From Streptosporangiaceae bacterium (lineage in GTDB: Bacteria > Actinomycetota > Actinomycetes > Streptosporangiales > Streptosporangiaceae): DNA of 18,675 nt. The notes under the pieces are model-generated. The model was given only the letters and a program-made list of their open reading frames with translations, was not told the origin of the DNA and searched no databases. The stretch is taken from assembly GCA_025934635.1 (NCBI GenBank), contig JAICWX010000167.1:1-18675 (forward strand). Reading direction: 5' to 3'. Shown in pieces: positions 1 to 6,768 of the stretch; the first letter of the stretch is position 1, and each line of letters starts with the position of its first letter. Position numbers and translations under genes: made by a program.

Positions 1-24
1 GTGGTGCCCGGATGGCGGCGGGCG

Positions 25-714
25 TTACGGTCCGGAGATGAGCTCCAGGGTGATCGTGGAGGTGTAGCTGCCGGCCGGCGTGTTGGCCGGGACGGCCAGC
101 CACCACCCGACCGGGTTGGTGGCGCCGGACCCGCCGATGTTGATCGTGCCCGAGCCGGTGGCGGCGCTGGCGTCATAGATCGTGAACGACGACGGCGTGG
201 ACGCGGCGGTGGTGATCGCGACCGGGTAGGTGGTGGTGTTGGTCGGCAGCGTGCACGTCGACCCGCTCGCGCACGACGAGTCCGGCGACGTGGTGGCGCT
301 CATCGAGGTGACGCTGCCGGTGGTGTAGAACGTTCCCGAGTTCGCCATCGTGCTGGGAGTGCCGCCGCCGGTGGTGAACTGCGTCGCCGACACCGTCGAG
401 TGCCAGCCGGGGGCCGTCCCGGTGGCGTCGTCGACCGAGTAGCCCTCATCGGCGGCGGTGGTGTCGGCGAGCTGCTGGTCCGCGCCGGTGATGGTGTGCC
501 CCCAGCCTAGCGAGCTCGGCGAGGTCATGGCCAGCGTGCCCGACGTCAGGGCCAGCGTCCCGGTGACGGTGCAGGTCGTCCCCGCCGCCACCGCGCTGCC
601 GCACCCCGCGGCCTGCGCGGCGCCCCCGGCTAGCAGCGCCGGCCCAAGCGCCCCGCCGGCCAGCAGCACGCAGGCCGCCACCCGGGACCGTCGGATTCGG
701 CTGAGGTATCTCAT
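25..714 (-). CDS. Secreted WxL-like cell-surface protein
   Basis: A 229-residue protein with a clear Sec signal peptide: basic residues 3-11 (RIRRSR), a hydrophobic stretch about 13-33 and a likely cleavage after AQA near residue 36. The mature part is Thr/Ser/Gly-rich and beta-strand-like, with four cysteines (C38, C48, C148, C154) that could form disulfides outside the cell. Two segments resemble the WxL cell-wall-binding domain: DDATGTAPGW (95-104), followed by a beta strand ending in F113, and the C-terminal GWWLAVPANTPAGSYTSTIT (203-222), which mirrors the usual 'PAGTYTATLTWTL' ending. The closing W-x-L itself reads L-E-L here, so the motif is degenerate; W-W-L at 205-207 is a possible alternative. 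I chose ATG 714 because a G-run lies 5 nt upstream; a GTG two codons earlier (720) is possible. It lies 46 nt downstream of the DUF916-type gene, so the two are probably co-transcribed. WxL proteins are known to bind the cell wall and to pair with DUF916 proteins; the exact role here is unknown. Confidence 0.7.
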   Translation of the reverse strand: MRYLSRIRRSRVAACVLLAGGALGPALLAGGAAQAAGCGSAVAAGTTCTVTGTLALTSGTLAMTSPSSLGWGHTITGADQQLADTTAADEGYSVDDATGTAPGWHSTVSATQFTTGGGTPSTMANSGTFYTTGSVTSMSATTSPDSSCASGSTCTLPTNTTTYPVAITTAASTPSSFTIYDASAATGSGTINIGGSGATNPVGWWLAVPANTPAGSYTSTITLELISGP

Positions 715-760
715 GTGCACCCCCGAAAGAAAGGATCTGGTTGTCGCTACCGGACTATCG

Positions 761-1876
761 TCAGCCGGGCCGTCCGGGCCCGGGCTCTCCGTGGCTGGTC
801 CGCCGCAGGCGCAGCACGATGACGGCCAGGCCCGCCAGCAGGAGCAAGCCGAGGACGATCAGCGCGATGGCCCACGGCGGGATCCCGCCGTCGGGCAGCG
901 CCGCGTAGTCGCCGTTCCCGACGGCGACCATGTGCGCGTGCGGTACGGCCGGGATCGTCACCGGCCCGGTCCAGCTCGCGACCTGACCGCTCCCGTAGGT
1001 CAGCCGTACCGTGCAGCGCACGGTGGCTCCCTCGGCCAGCCCGGTGGCGTTCGCGGGGATGGTCGCGTGATCGCCCGGCAGGACGGTGTCGGCGTACACG
1101 GCGTATCTTCCCGGCTTGGCTCCCGAGCACACGGCGCTGCCCGCGGCGTGCGCGAAGGTCTGGCCGGTGTTGGCCAGCACGATGTTGAGCCGCGGTAGCG
1201 TCCCGATGGCCGAGCCGGACACGCGCGTGATGTGCAGCCTGGTCGTCAGCGCGGCGTGCTGTCCCACGGTCACGGCCACGGCCACCGAGACCTGCCTGAT
1301 GATGACCGCCTTGGCGCCCGTCGGCCCGTGCTGGCCGAGCTGCGCCTGCTTGGGTGCGGTGGCGAGCTGCGCCGTGATCCCGGCGAGATACTGCCCGGGG
1401 CGGGTTCCCGACGGCACGCGCACCCGAAAGCCGAAGGCCTTCATGGCCCCGCCCGGCAGCGTCACGACCGACGGCAGGCTGGCCAGCCAGCAGGCCGGAC
1501 CCGAGCAGGGGTGGAAGGCACCGCTGAACCCGCTGCCCCCGTTGCCGGCCGTGACCCCGGTGGACCGGCCGATCCTCAGCGTCTCCGCGGCGCGCCCGCC
1601 GTTGGTGACCAGCGCGGTGGCGGTAGTGGTGCCGCCGACGGGCAGGTTCAGCTCGAAGTAAGGCTGGGCCCGCCCGCTGGCGCCGGGCGCCGGGCTGAGG
1701 CCGAACGACCCGTTGGAGCCGGGGGATCCCGCGGCCGGTGCGGCCGCGGAGACCGGGGCAGCCAGCGCCTGCGCACCGTCTCCACCCCAAAGGCCCCAAA
1801 AGCCACAGCACCCGGCCAGCGCCACCAGCGCCCCGGCCCGGCGGACGCTGTACCGCGGCGAATGCCGTTCCCTCAT
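761..1876 (-). CDS. Membrane-anchored WxL-interacting protein (DUF916 type)
   Basis: A 371-residue exported protein. It has a signal peptide (basic start, hydrophobic 14-33, likely cleavage near ALA-AP at 38-41). An Ala/Gly/Pro/Ser linker precedes a DUF916-like domain at about 57-175, with PYFELNLPVGGTTTATALVTN (72-92, given here as its hallmark) and a second edge around VRVPSGTRPGQYLAGI. A second beta domain spans about 190-310, like the DUF3324 domain that follows DUF916 in Firmicutes. A single C-terminal transmembrane helix (335-356) is followed by a short basic tail, so the body faces outside. In Firmicutes, DUF916/DUF3324 proteins bind peptidoglycan and partner WxL proteins, and the genes are clustered; the same pairing is seen here with the next gene. 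Start ATG 1876 has a strong G-rich Shine-Dalgarno (GGGGGGAG) 5 nt upstream. C124, C129, C250 and C288 may form disulfides. The family call is good; binding of the neighbour is inferred. Confidence 0.75.
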   Translation of the reverse strand: MRERHSPRYSVRRAGALVALAGCCGFWGLWGGDGAQALAAPVSAAAPAAGSPGSNGSFGLSPAPGASGRAQPYFELNLPVGGTTTATALVTNGGRAAETLRIGRSTGVTAGNGGSGFSGAFHPCSGPACWLASLPSVVTLPGGAMKAFGFRVRVPSGTRPGQYLAGITAQLATAPKQAQLGQHGPTGAKAVIIRQVSVAVAVTVGQHAALTTRLHITRVSGSAIGTLPRLNIVLANTGQTFAHAAGSAVCSGAKPGRYAVYADTVLPGDHATIPANATGLAEGATVRCTVRLTYGSGQVASWTGPVTIPAVPHAHMVAVGNGDYAALPDGGIPPWAIALIVLGLLLLAGLAVIVLRLRRTSHGEPGPGRPG

Positions 1877-1903
1877 GAGTCTCCCCCCCGTGGAAACTAC
1901 TGA

Positions 1904-1927
1904 CAGTTACTTATAATTGACTAACCG
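1904..1927 (-). promoter_or_regulatory. AT-rich promoter/possible operator of the WxL pair
   Basis: This short AT-rich island stands out in GC-rich surroundings 28-51 nt upstream of the DUF916-type gene. On the minus strand it holds TATAAG (complement of 1910-1915), a fair -10 that would give a leader of about 25-30 nt. I find no convincing -35. The 24-nt segment is an imperfect palindrome whose outer arms are GTTA (1906-1909) and TAAC (1921-1924), consistent with a dimeric regulator site. The plus strand also shows a TATAAT (1911-1916), so the promoter direction is not certain. Confidence 0.35.
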
Positions 1928-2040
1928 TAAACATGTGACATGGCGCCAGTCAAGAGACACGCGGGGTACATGAGGGCTGGCCGGGTCCGCCCTTGCGGCA
2001 GGGCGCCGGCACCGGGCCGGACGGGGATAGCCTGACCGGT

Positions 2041-2532
2041 ATGCGCTATCTCGTGCGGGAACGGCTCTTCTCCATCACCGACGACTTCTGGGTCACCGAC
2101 GAGCATGACAACAGGGTCTTCCTCGTCGACGGCAAGGCGCTGCGGCTGCGCGAGACCTTCGAGCTCAAGGACGCCTCGGGCGCCATTCTGGCCACCATCC
2201 GCAAGCGCTTCCTCAGCTTCACCGACACCCTCGACATCGAGCACGACGGGGCGGTCGTCGCGACCGTGCACAAGGCGGTGTTCTCGCTGCTGCACCACCG
2301 CGCGTACGTGGACATCCCCGGCCGCGGGCGGCTCGAGGCGGTCGGGAACATCATCGACAAGGACTTCGAGATCCGCGACGGCGGCCAGGTCATCGCGCAG
2401 GTCTCCCGGTCCTGGTTCCGGATCAGGGACACCTACGGCGTGGACATCGCCCCGGGCGAGAACGAGGCCCTGATCATCTGCGTCGCGATCTGCCTGGACC
2501 GCATCCACCACGACGAGGAACGCCGGGACTGA
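2041..2532 (+). CDS. LURP-one-related (tubby-like fold) protein
   Basis: A 163-residue protein that matches the LURP-one-related family (PF04525; a phospholipid-scramblase/tubby-like beta barrel) over its whole length. Typical blocks in order are MRYLVRERLFSI at the start, the repeated 'V.D..G..VF.V.GKALRLRETFELKD' strand pairs (about 20-42), IRKRFLSFTDT (about 52-62), VATVHKAVFSLL and IDKDFEIRDGGQVIAQVSRSWFRIRDTYGV (about 105-138). The start is set at 2041 because family members begin MRYLVRE; the frame opens at 1993 but those 16 codons look non-family. There is no signal peptide or membrane segment, so it is probably cytosolic or membrane-peripheral. Bacterial members have no established activity. 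GATAGCCT lies just upstream of the ATG, which would fit a leaderless or very short leader transcript, but no -35 is convincing. It ends 20 nt from a convergent dehydrogenase gene. Confidence 0.85.
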   Translation: MRYLVRERLFSITDDFWVTDEHDNRVFLVDGKALRLRETFELKDASGAILATIRKRFLSFTDTLDIEHDGAVVATVHKAVFSLLHHRAYVDIPGRGRLEAVGNIIDKDFEIRDGGQVIAQVSRSWFRIRDTYGVDIAPGENEALIICVAICLDRIHHDEERRD

Positions 2533-2550
2533 GCCGGCCCAGCCGGCCGG
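2533..2550. terminator. Small GC hairpin between convergent genes
   Basis: The 20-nt gap between the two convergent stop codons (2532 and 2553) is built of CCGGC and GCCGG blocks that can fold into a short hairpin (CCGGC/GCCGG, loop CCA). There is no T-run. Its position suits a bidirectional terminator, but the stem is short and such sequence is common at this GC content. Confidence 0.25.
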
Positions 2551-2552
2551 GG

Positions 2553-3356
2553 CTAGGCCTGGGGGACCTGGTCGGCGGGGAAGGTGAACTCGCCGCCCAG
2601 GTAGCGCAGCGCCGGGTCGTCCGGGGCGGGCTCGCCGTGCTCGGCGATGATCGCGGCGGCGTAGGCCTCCGCGTCGTCCGCGGGCTGGTAGCCGAGCGCC
2701 TTGGCCTCGTCCAGCGACACCCAGCCGCCGCGGGTGTTGGCGGACACCCCGAAGACGACCCGGAACCCGGGCCGCTCCGCGGTCAGGCAGGCCTCGAAGA
2801 GCCGGCCCGCGTCGTCGGGCGAGAGCCAGGTGGACAGCATCCGGGGGTTCCGCGGGGCCGGGAAGCAGGACAGGATCCGCACGCAGATCGCGTCCAGGCC
2901 GTGCCGGTGGTGGTACATCGCGGCCAGCGCCTCGACGGCCGCCTTGGACACGCCGTAGTGGGTGTCCGGCGCGGGGAACGCGTAGTCGGGCACCGGGAAC
3001 GCCGAACGCGGGGTAAAGCCCACCGCGTGGTTCGACGACGCGAAGATCACCCGCGTCACCCCGGCCCGCCGGGCCGCCTCGAACGTCACGTAGCTGCCGT
3101 TGATGTTCAGCGCGCTGATCCGCTCCCAGGATGCCTCGCCCGGGATCCCGGCCAGGTGGATGACGGCGTCCGCCCCCTGGCAGGCCGCCGTCATGGCGTC
3201 CAGGTCGGTCACCGACGCCTGGACGACCTCTTCACCGGGGCCGGCCGTCATCGGGGCGACGTCGAGTACCCGCAACGTGCGTCCGGGCCGGGCCAGCCGG
3301 GTCCGCAGCATCGAGCCGACGAGGCCCGCGGCCCCGGTGATGACGACGACGGACAT
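2553..3356 (-). CDS. Uronate dehydrogenase-like NAD-dependent SDR
   Basis: A 267-residue extended short-chain dehydrogenase/reductase. It has the Rossmann nucleotide motif GAAGLVG (8-14), an acidic D32 after the second strand that favours NAD over NADP, and the catalytic set S107/S108, Y134 and K138 (YGVSK). FASSNHAVGF (105-114), VRILSCFPAPRNPRMLSTW around 158-176 and 'S.DD' just after match bacterial uronate dehydrogenase (Udh, EC 1.1.1.203), and the length (about 265) fits. That enzyme oxidises D-galacturonate or D-glucuronate to the aldarolactone in the cytosol. No other uronate catabolism gene is nearby, so the true substrate could be a different sugar acid or nucleotide sugar. Start ATG 3356 has an AAGGGAG Shine-Dalgarno 7 nt upstream. 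It is a single-gene unit, convergent with the LURP-one gene and divergent from the ABC operon. Confidence 0.8.
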   Translation of the reverse strand: MSVVVITGAAGLVGSMLRTRLARPGRTLRVLDVAPMTAGPGEEVVQASVTDLDAMTAACQGADAVIHLAGIPGEASWERISALNINGSYVTFEAARRAGVTRVIFASSNHAVGFTPRSAFPVPDYAFPAPDTHYGVSKAAVEALAAMYHHRHGLDAICVRILSCFPAPRNPRMLSTWLSPDDAGRLFEACLTAERPGFRVVFGVSANTRGGWVSLDEAKALGYQPADDAEAYAAAIIAEHGEPAPDDPALRYLGGEFTFPADQVPQA

Positions 3357-3370
3357 ACCTAGGCTCCCTT

Positions 3371-3400
3371 AGTATCCCAACCCGGTTACGGACCGGTCAG
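3371..3400 (-). promoter_or_regulatory. Candidate promoter of the uronate dehydrogenase-like gene
   Basis: On the minus strand CTGACC (complement of 3395-3400) and GATACT (complement of 3371-3376) are separated by 18 nt, each matching the housekeeping consensus at 4 of 6 bases. They sit just upstream of the Shine-Dalgarno and start at 3356, giving a short leader. The rest of the 3357-3540 gap holds a TTGACA at 3451-3456 facing the ABC operon but no good -10 for it. Confidence 0.35.
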
Positions 3401-3540
3401 CACCCTTTTTATCAGCCGGACCGGATCGTAAGCTCAGAATCCTGATGGGCTTGACACGGGGTGCCCCAGCGCCTGATGCAGGGACGCGGGGGACGCAGTC
3501 GCGCAGGGCAGTAACGGCGGGAGGCCTGACGCTGCCCCGG

Positions 3541-6500
3541 ATGAACGCTCACCGCCTGGTCATCGTGGCGGCGGCCCTCACCGTGACGGTGGCCGCGGCC
3601 CTGGCCACCGCGCTGACCATGTTCAGCAGCCAGGCGCTGCCCCGCGCGGTCCGGCACGACCTGAGCCACGCCGCCGGCACCGCGATAGACATCCGCGGCA
3701 GCGGCGTCAACAACAGCCAGGGCGCGCAGTACACCGCCCTGCTGCCCGGCATGATCTCCACCGCGCTCGACGGCACGCCGTTCGCCTTCTACCACGCCTA
3801 CTGGTCCGACCCGCTCGGCTTCGTGCCCGGCGCGCGCCCGGTCCCGCCGGGCGGCACCCACGACGTGCAGATCGTGGAGGCCGCCGCCCTCGAGGGCATC
3901 ACCGCGCACGCGGCGCTGGTTTCCGGCCGCTGGCCGGACGCCCTGCCCGCCCCGGGATCGGGCGGCCCGATCCCGGCCGCCCTGCCGGCCACGACCGCCG
4001 GGCTGCTGCACGTGAGCACCGGCGACGTCCTGCAGCTGCACGACCGGATCACCGGCCATCAGGTCCGGTTCGCGGTCACCGGTCTCTACCGGCCCCGGCA
4101 GGTATCGTCGCCGTACTGGGGCCTGGACGACGTCGCGCTCGGCGGCCAGAGCACGCTCAGCGGCTTCACCACCTACGGACCGCTGACCGTGCCGGCCTCG
4201 GTGTTCACCGGGCCGCTGGCCGTCGACGGCGGATCCTGGCTGGCCGTGCCGCAGACCGCCAGCGTGCCGACCGCCCAGCTGAGAGACGTCGCTGCCAACG
4301 TGACCGGCCTGCAGCAAGACCTGGCCGACGCCACCCAGCTGCCGGACCTCACCATGGTCACCGGGCTGCCCGCAGTGCTCAACGGGACCGCGAGCAACCG
4401 GGACGTGGCCCGCTCGCTGCTCGCCATCTGCGCCGTGCTGCTCGCCCTGCTGGCCGGCGCGGCCCTGCTCGCGGTGGCGCGGCTGCTCACCGGCCAGCGC
4501 GAGGGCGAGTCGGCGATGCTGGTCGCGCGCGGCGCCAACCGCTGGCAGCTCATCCGGCTGGCCATCGCCGAGGCGATACCGCTGTGCCTGGCCTGCGCGG
4601 CCGCCGGCGGGCTGGCCGGGGCCGGCCTGGCCGGCCTGCTGGCCGGGCCGGTCACGGTCGGCTGGCCCGCCGTCACGGCCGCCGCCGTGGTCGGCGTGGG
4701 CGCGTTCGTGATCCTGCTGGTACCGGTGCTCGGCATCGTCACCCCGGGCACGGCCCGGGCGCGCCGGGGCCGGCAGGCCGCCGTGGCCGGGGTCACCCGC
4801 GCCGGGGCCGACTTCGCGCTGGTGGCACTGGCCGTGGTGGCCGGCTACCAGCTGCGGCACTATTCGGCGGTATCGGCCGGGAGCAGCGGGAACTACGGCG
4901 TGGACCCGGTGGTCGTGGTCGCGCCGGCGCTGGCGCTGGCCGGCGGCACCGTGCTCGCGCTGCGGCTGCTGCCGGCCGGCGGCAAGGCCGGCGACCGGCT
5001 GGCGGCCCGGGGGCGGCGGCTGACCGCGGCCATGGCCAGCTGGCAGATCAGCCGCCAGCCGATCCGGCAGGGCGGCGCGGCGCTGCTGATCGTGCTGGCC
5101 GTGGCCACCGGGACGCTGGCGCTCTCGCAGCGGCAGAGCTGGACGCAGTCCGTCCACGACCAGGCCGCGTTCAGCGCCGGCGCGGACGTGCGCGTCCAGG
5201 CCAGCGAGCCGCTCACGGCCGAGCAGGCCGGCGCGCTGGCCGGGTCGCCCGGGGTACGGCGCGCCATGCCGGTCGCGTCCTTCCTGCGGACCGACACCAA
5301 CGCGGTGACCCTCGCGATCGACGCCGGCCAGGCCGCGCGCGTGGTGCGGCTCCGCCCCGACCAGTCGCCGGCGGCCGCGGGCCCGCTGTTCGCGAGGATC
5401 CAGCCGTCCGGCCCGCCGCCGGGCGTCACGCGGCCCGGCCGGGGACTCGCGTTCCGGCTGACCGCGCGGCTGGGCCCGGCCGCGCTGCACCTCGGCTCGG
5501 CCCTGGTGACCGTCTCGGTCGAGGACGCCGACAGCGACGTCTACCAGCTCAACGCCGGCTCGCTGCCCGCCGACGGCCAGGACCACGTGCTGACCGTCCG
5601 CCTCGGCCCGGCCCCCGGGACGGCCGCGATCTACCCGCTGCGGCTGAGCGCGGTCAGCCTGGGGTACACGATGCCCACCACCAGGCCCCGCGCCCCGGCC
5701 GTCCTCACCGTGGACGGCCTGTCCGGCCCGTCCGGGCAGGTCGACGGCACGGCCCTGCGCAGCTGGGCGGCCCTCGCCTCGTCGACCGAGCTGGAGGGCG
5801 TCCGGCAGCTCACCGGCACGGTCGGCCCGTCCGCCCTCCCGGCCGCCGCGCCGGGCGCCGCGGCCCCGGCCGGTCCCGGGGGCAGCGCGCTGGCGGTGAC
5901 GTTCCAGCCGGGTTACGGCCTGGCCGCCAGCGGGTACTTCGGCATTCCCCCCAGCCCGGTGGACGGGCAGCTCACCCTGGCCCCGGCCGCCCCCGGGGTC
6001 ATTCCCGGCGTGGCCACGCAGCGGTTCCTCAACGCCAGCAACGCCGGCGTCGGCGCCACGGTGCAGACCAACCTCAACGGCGCGATCATCCCCGTGAAGA
6101 TCGTCGCGGCGGTGAGCACGGTCCCCACGGTGACCGGCGACGGCGGCGGGCTGGTGGTGGACCTGGGCACGCTGCAGGCCGTCCTGGCCCGCGGCGAGCT
6201 GGAGCCGGCCCCGGTGACGCAGTGGTGGCTGGCCGCCCGCGATCCGGCCCGGCTGTCCGTGCCCCGGCCGGCCCTGCCGCCCGGCTCGGCCGTCATCAGT
6301 GCGAACGGGATCGAGACGGCGCTGCTGGCCGACCCGCTGTCGACCGTCCCGCAGCAGGCGCTGCTGGCGGTGGCCATCGCCGCCGCCATTCTCGCCATCA
6401 CCGGCTTCTGCGTCAGCATCGCGGCCGGGGTCCGCCAGCGGCGCGCGGAGAACGCGCTGCTGGCGGCGCTGGGCGTGCCGCCGCGGGCCGCGGCCGCGCA

Positions 6501-6768
6501 GCTGTGCCTGGAAAAGCTCATGCTGAGCGTGCCGTCCGCGCTGGCCGGCCTGGTCCTCGGCGTGGTCCTGGCCGAGCTGCTGGTGCCCGCCATCACGCTG
6601 ACGGCGGCGGCGACCACGCCGGTCCCGCCGGTCCTGATCCAGCTGAGCTGGTCCCAGACGCTGGCCCTGGCCCTGGCGGTGGCCGTGCTGCCGGTGCTCG
6701 CGGCGGCCCTGACCATCGCGCGGCGCCCCGACGCCGCCGCCGAACTGCGCGCCGCGGAGTCGGCATGA
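3541..6768 (+). CDS. Large FtsX-like ABC permease, first of a pair
   Basis: A 1075-residue integral membrane protein with a duplicated FtsX/MacB-permease layout. TM1 is at about 7-29, followed by a large extracytoplasmic domain (about 30-290). The first FtsX core has helices at about 292-314, 340-368 and 375-401, with the coupling-type sequence GESAMLVARGANRWQLIRL (322-340). More helices lie at about 423-437, 454-477 and 512-530. A second extracytoplasmic domain covers about 531-935, and the C-terminal FtsX core has helices near 940-962, 998-1020 and 1040-1060. It would be energised by the ATPases encoded downstream and probably pairs with the next permease; MacB-type systems drive mechanotransmission or extrusion of lipids, peptides or lipoproteins rather than classical import. 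The substrate is unknown. The frame is open from ATG 3445, but codons before about 3526 lack the usual G/C third-position bias. GGGAGG at 3519-3524 lies 16 nt from ATG 3541 but 7 nt from an in-frame CTG at 3532, so a CTG start is possible. It overlaps the next gene by 4 nt (ATGA). Confidence 0.85.
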   Translation: MNAHRLVIVAAALTVTVAAALATALTMFSSQALPRAVRHDLSHAAGTAIDIRGSGVNNSQGAQYTALLPGMISTALDGTPFAFYHAYWSDPLGFVPGARPVPPGGTHDVQIVEAAALEGITAHAALVSGRWPDALPAPGSGGPIPAALPATTAGLLHVSTGDVLQLHDRITGHQVRFAVTGLYRPRQVSSPYWGLDDVALGGQSTLSGFTTYGPLTVPASVFTGPLAVDGGSWLAVPQTASVPTAQLRDVAANVTGLQQDLADATQLPDLTMVTGLPAVLNGTASNRDVARSLLAICAVLLALLAGAALLAVARLLTGQREGESAMLVARGANRWQLIRLAIAEAIPLCLACAAAGGLAGAGLAGLLAGPVTVGWPAVTAAAVVGVGAFVILLVPVLGIVTPGTARARRGRQAAVAGVTRAGADFALVALAVVAGYQLRHYSAVSAGSSGNYGVDPVVVVAPALALAGGTVLALRLLPAGGKAGDRLAARGRRLTAAMASWQISRQPIRQGGAALLIVLAVATGTLALSQRQSWTQSVHDQAAFSAGADVRVQASEPLTAEQAGALAGSPGVRRAMPVASFLRTDTNAVTLAIDAGQAARVVRLRPDQSPAAAGPLFARIQPSGPPPGVTRPGRGLAFRLTARLGPAALHLGSALVTVSVEDADSDVYQLNAGSLPADGQDHVLTVRLGPAPGTAAIYPLRLSAVSLGYTMPTTRPRAPAVLTVDGLSGPSGQVDGTALRSWAALASSTELEGVRQLTGTVGPSALPAAAPGAAAPAGPGGSALAVTFQPGYGLAASGYFGIPPSPVDGQLTLAPAAPGVIPGVATQRFLNASNAGVGATVQTNLNGAIIPVKIVAAVSTVPTVTGDGGGLVVDLGTLQAVLARGELEPAPVTQWWLAARDPARLSVPRPALPPGSAVISANGIETALLADPLSTVPQQALLAVAIAAAILAITGFCVSIAAGVRQRRAENALLAALGVPPRAAAAQLCLEKLMLSVPSALAGLVLGVVLAELLVPAITLTAAATTPVPPVLIQLSWSQTLALALAVAVLPVLAAALTIARRPDAAAELRAAESA

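Noticed and set aside
1..24. Search for a terminator or gene start left of the WxL-like gene
   Set aside because: Only 24 bases are available and no hairpin or coding signal can be supported.
3382..3411. Possible terminator: CCGGT/ACCGG hairpin followed by TTTTT on the plus strand
   Set aside because: The T-run is about 9 nt beyond the stem, the stem is only 5 bp, and no plus-strand gene ends nearby; the region is better explained as the promoter of the divergent dehydrogenase gene.
3412..5586. A 724-codon open frame on the minus strand opposite the first permease
   Set aside because: Same low-complexity composition and no family features; shadow of the permease.
4584..6764. Upstream extension of the second permease frame
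   Set aside because: The frame is open but covers the first permease in another frame and is Arg/Gly-rich; the real start at 6765 shows an ATGA overlap and a proper first helix.
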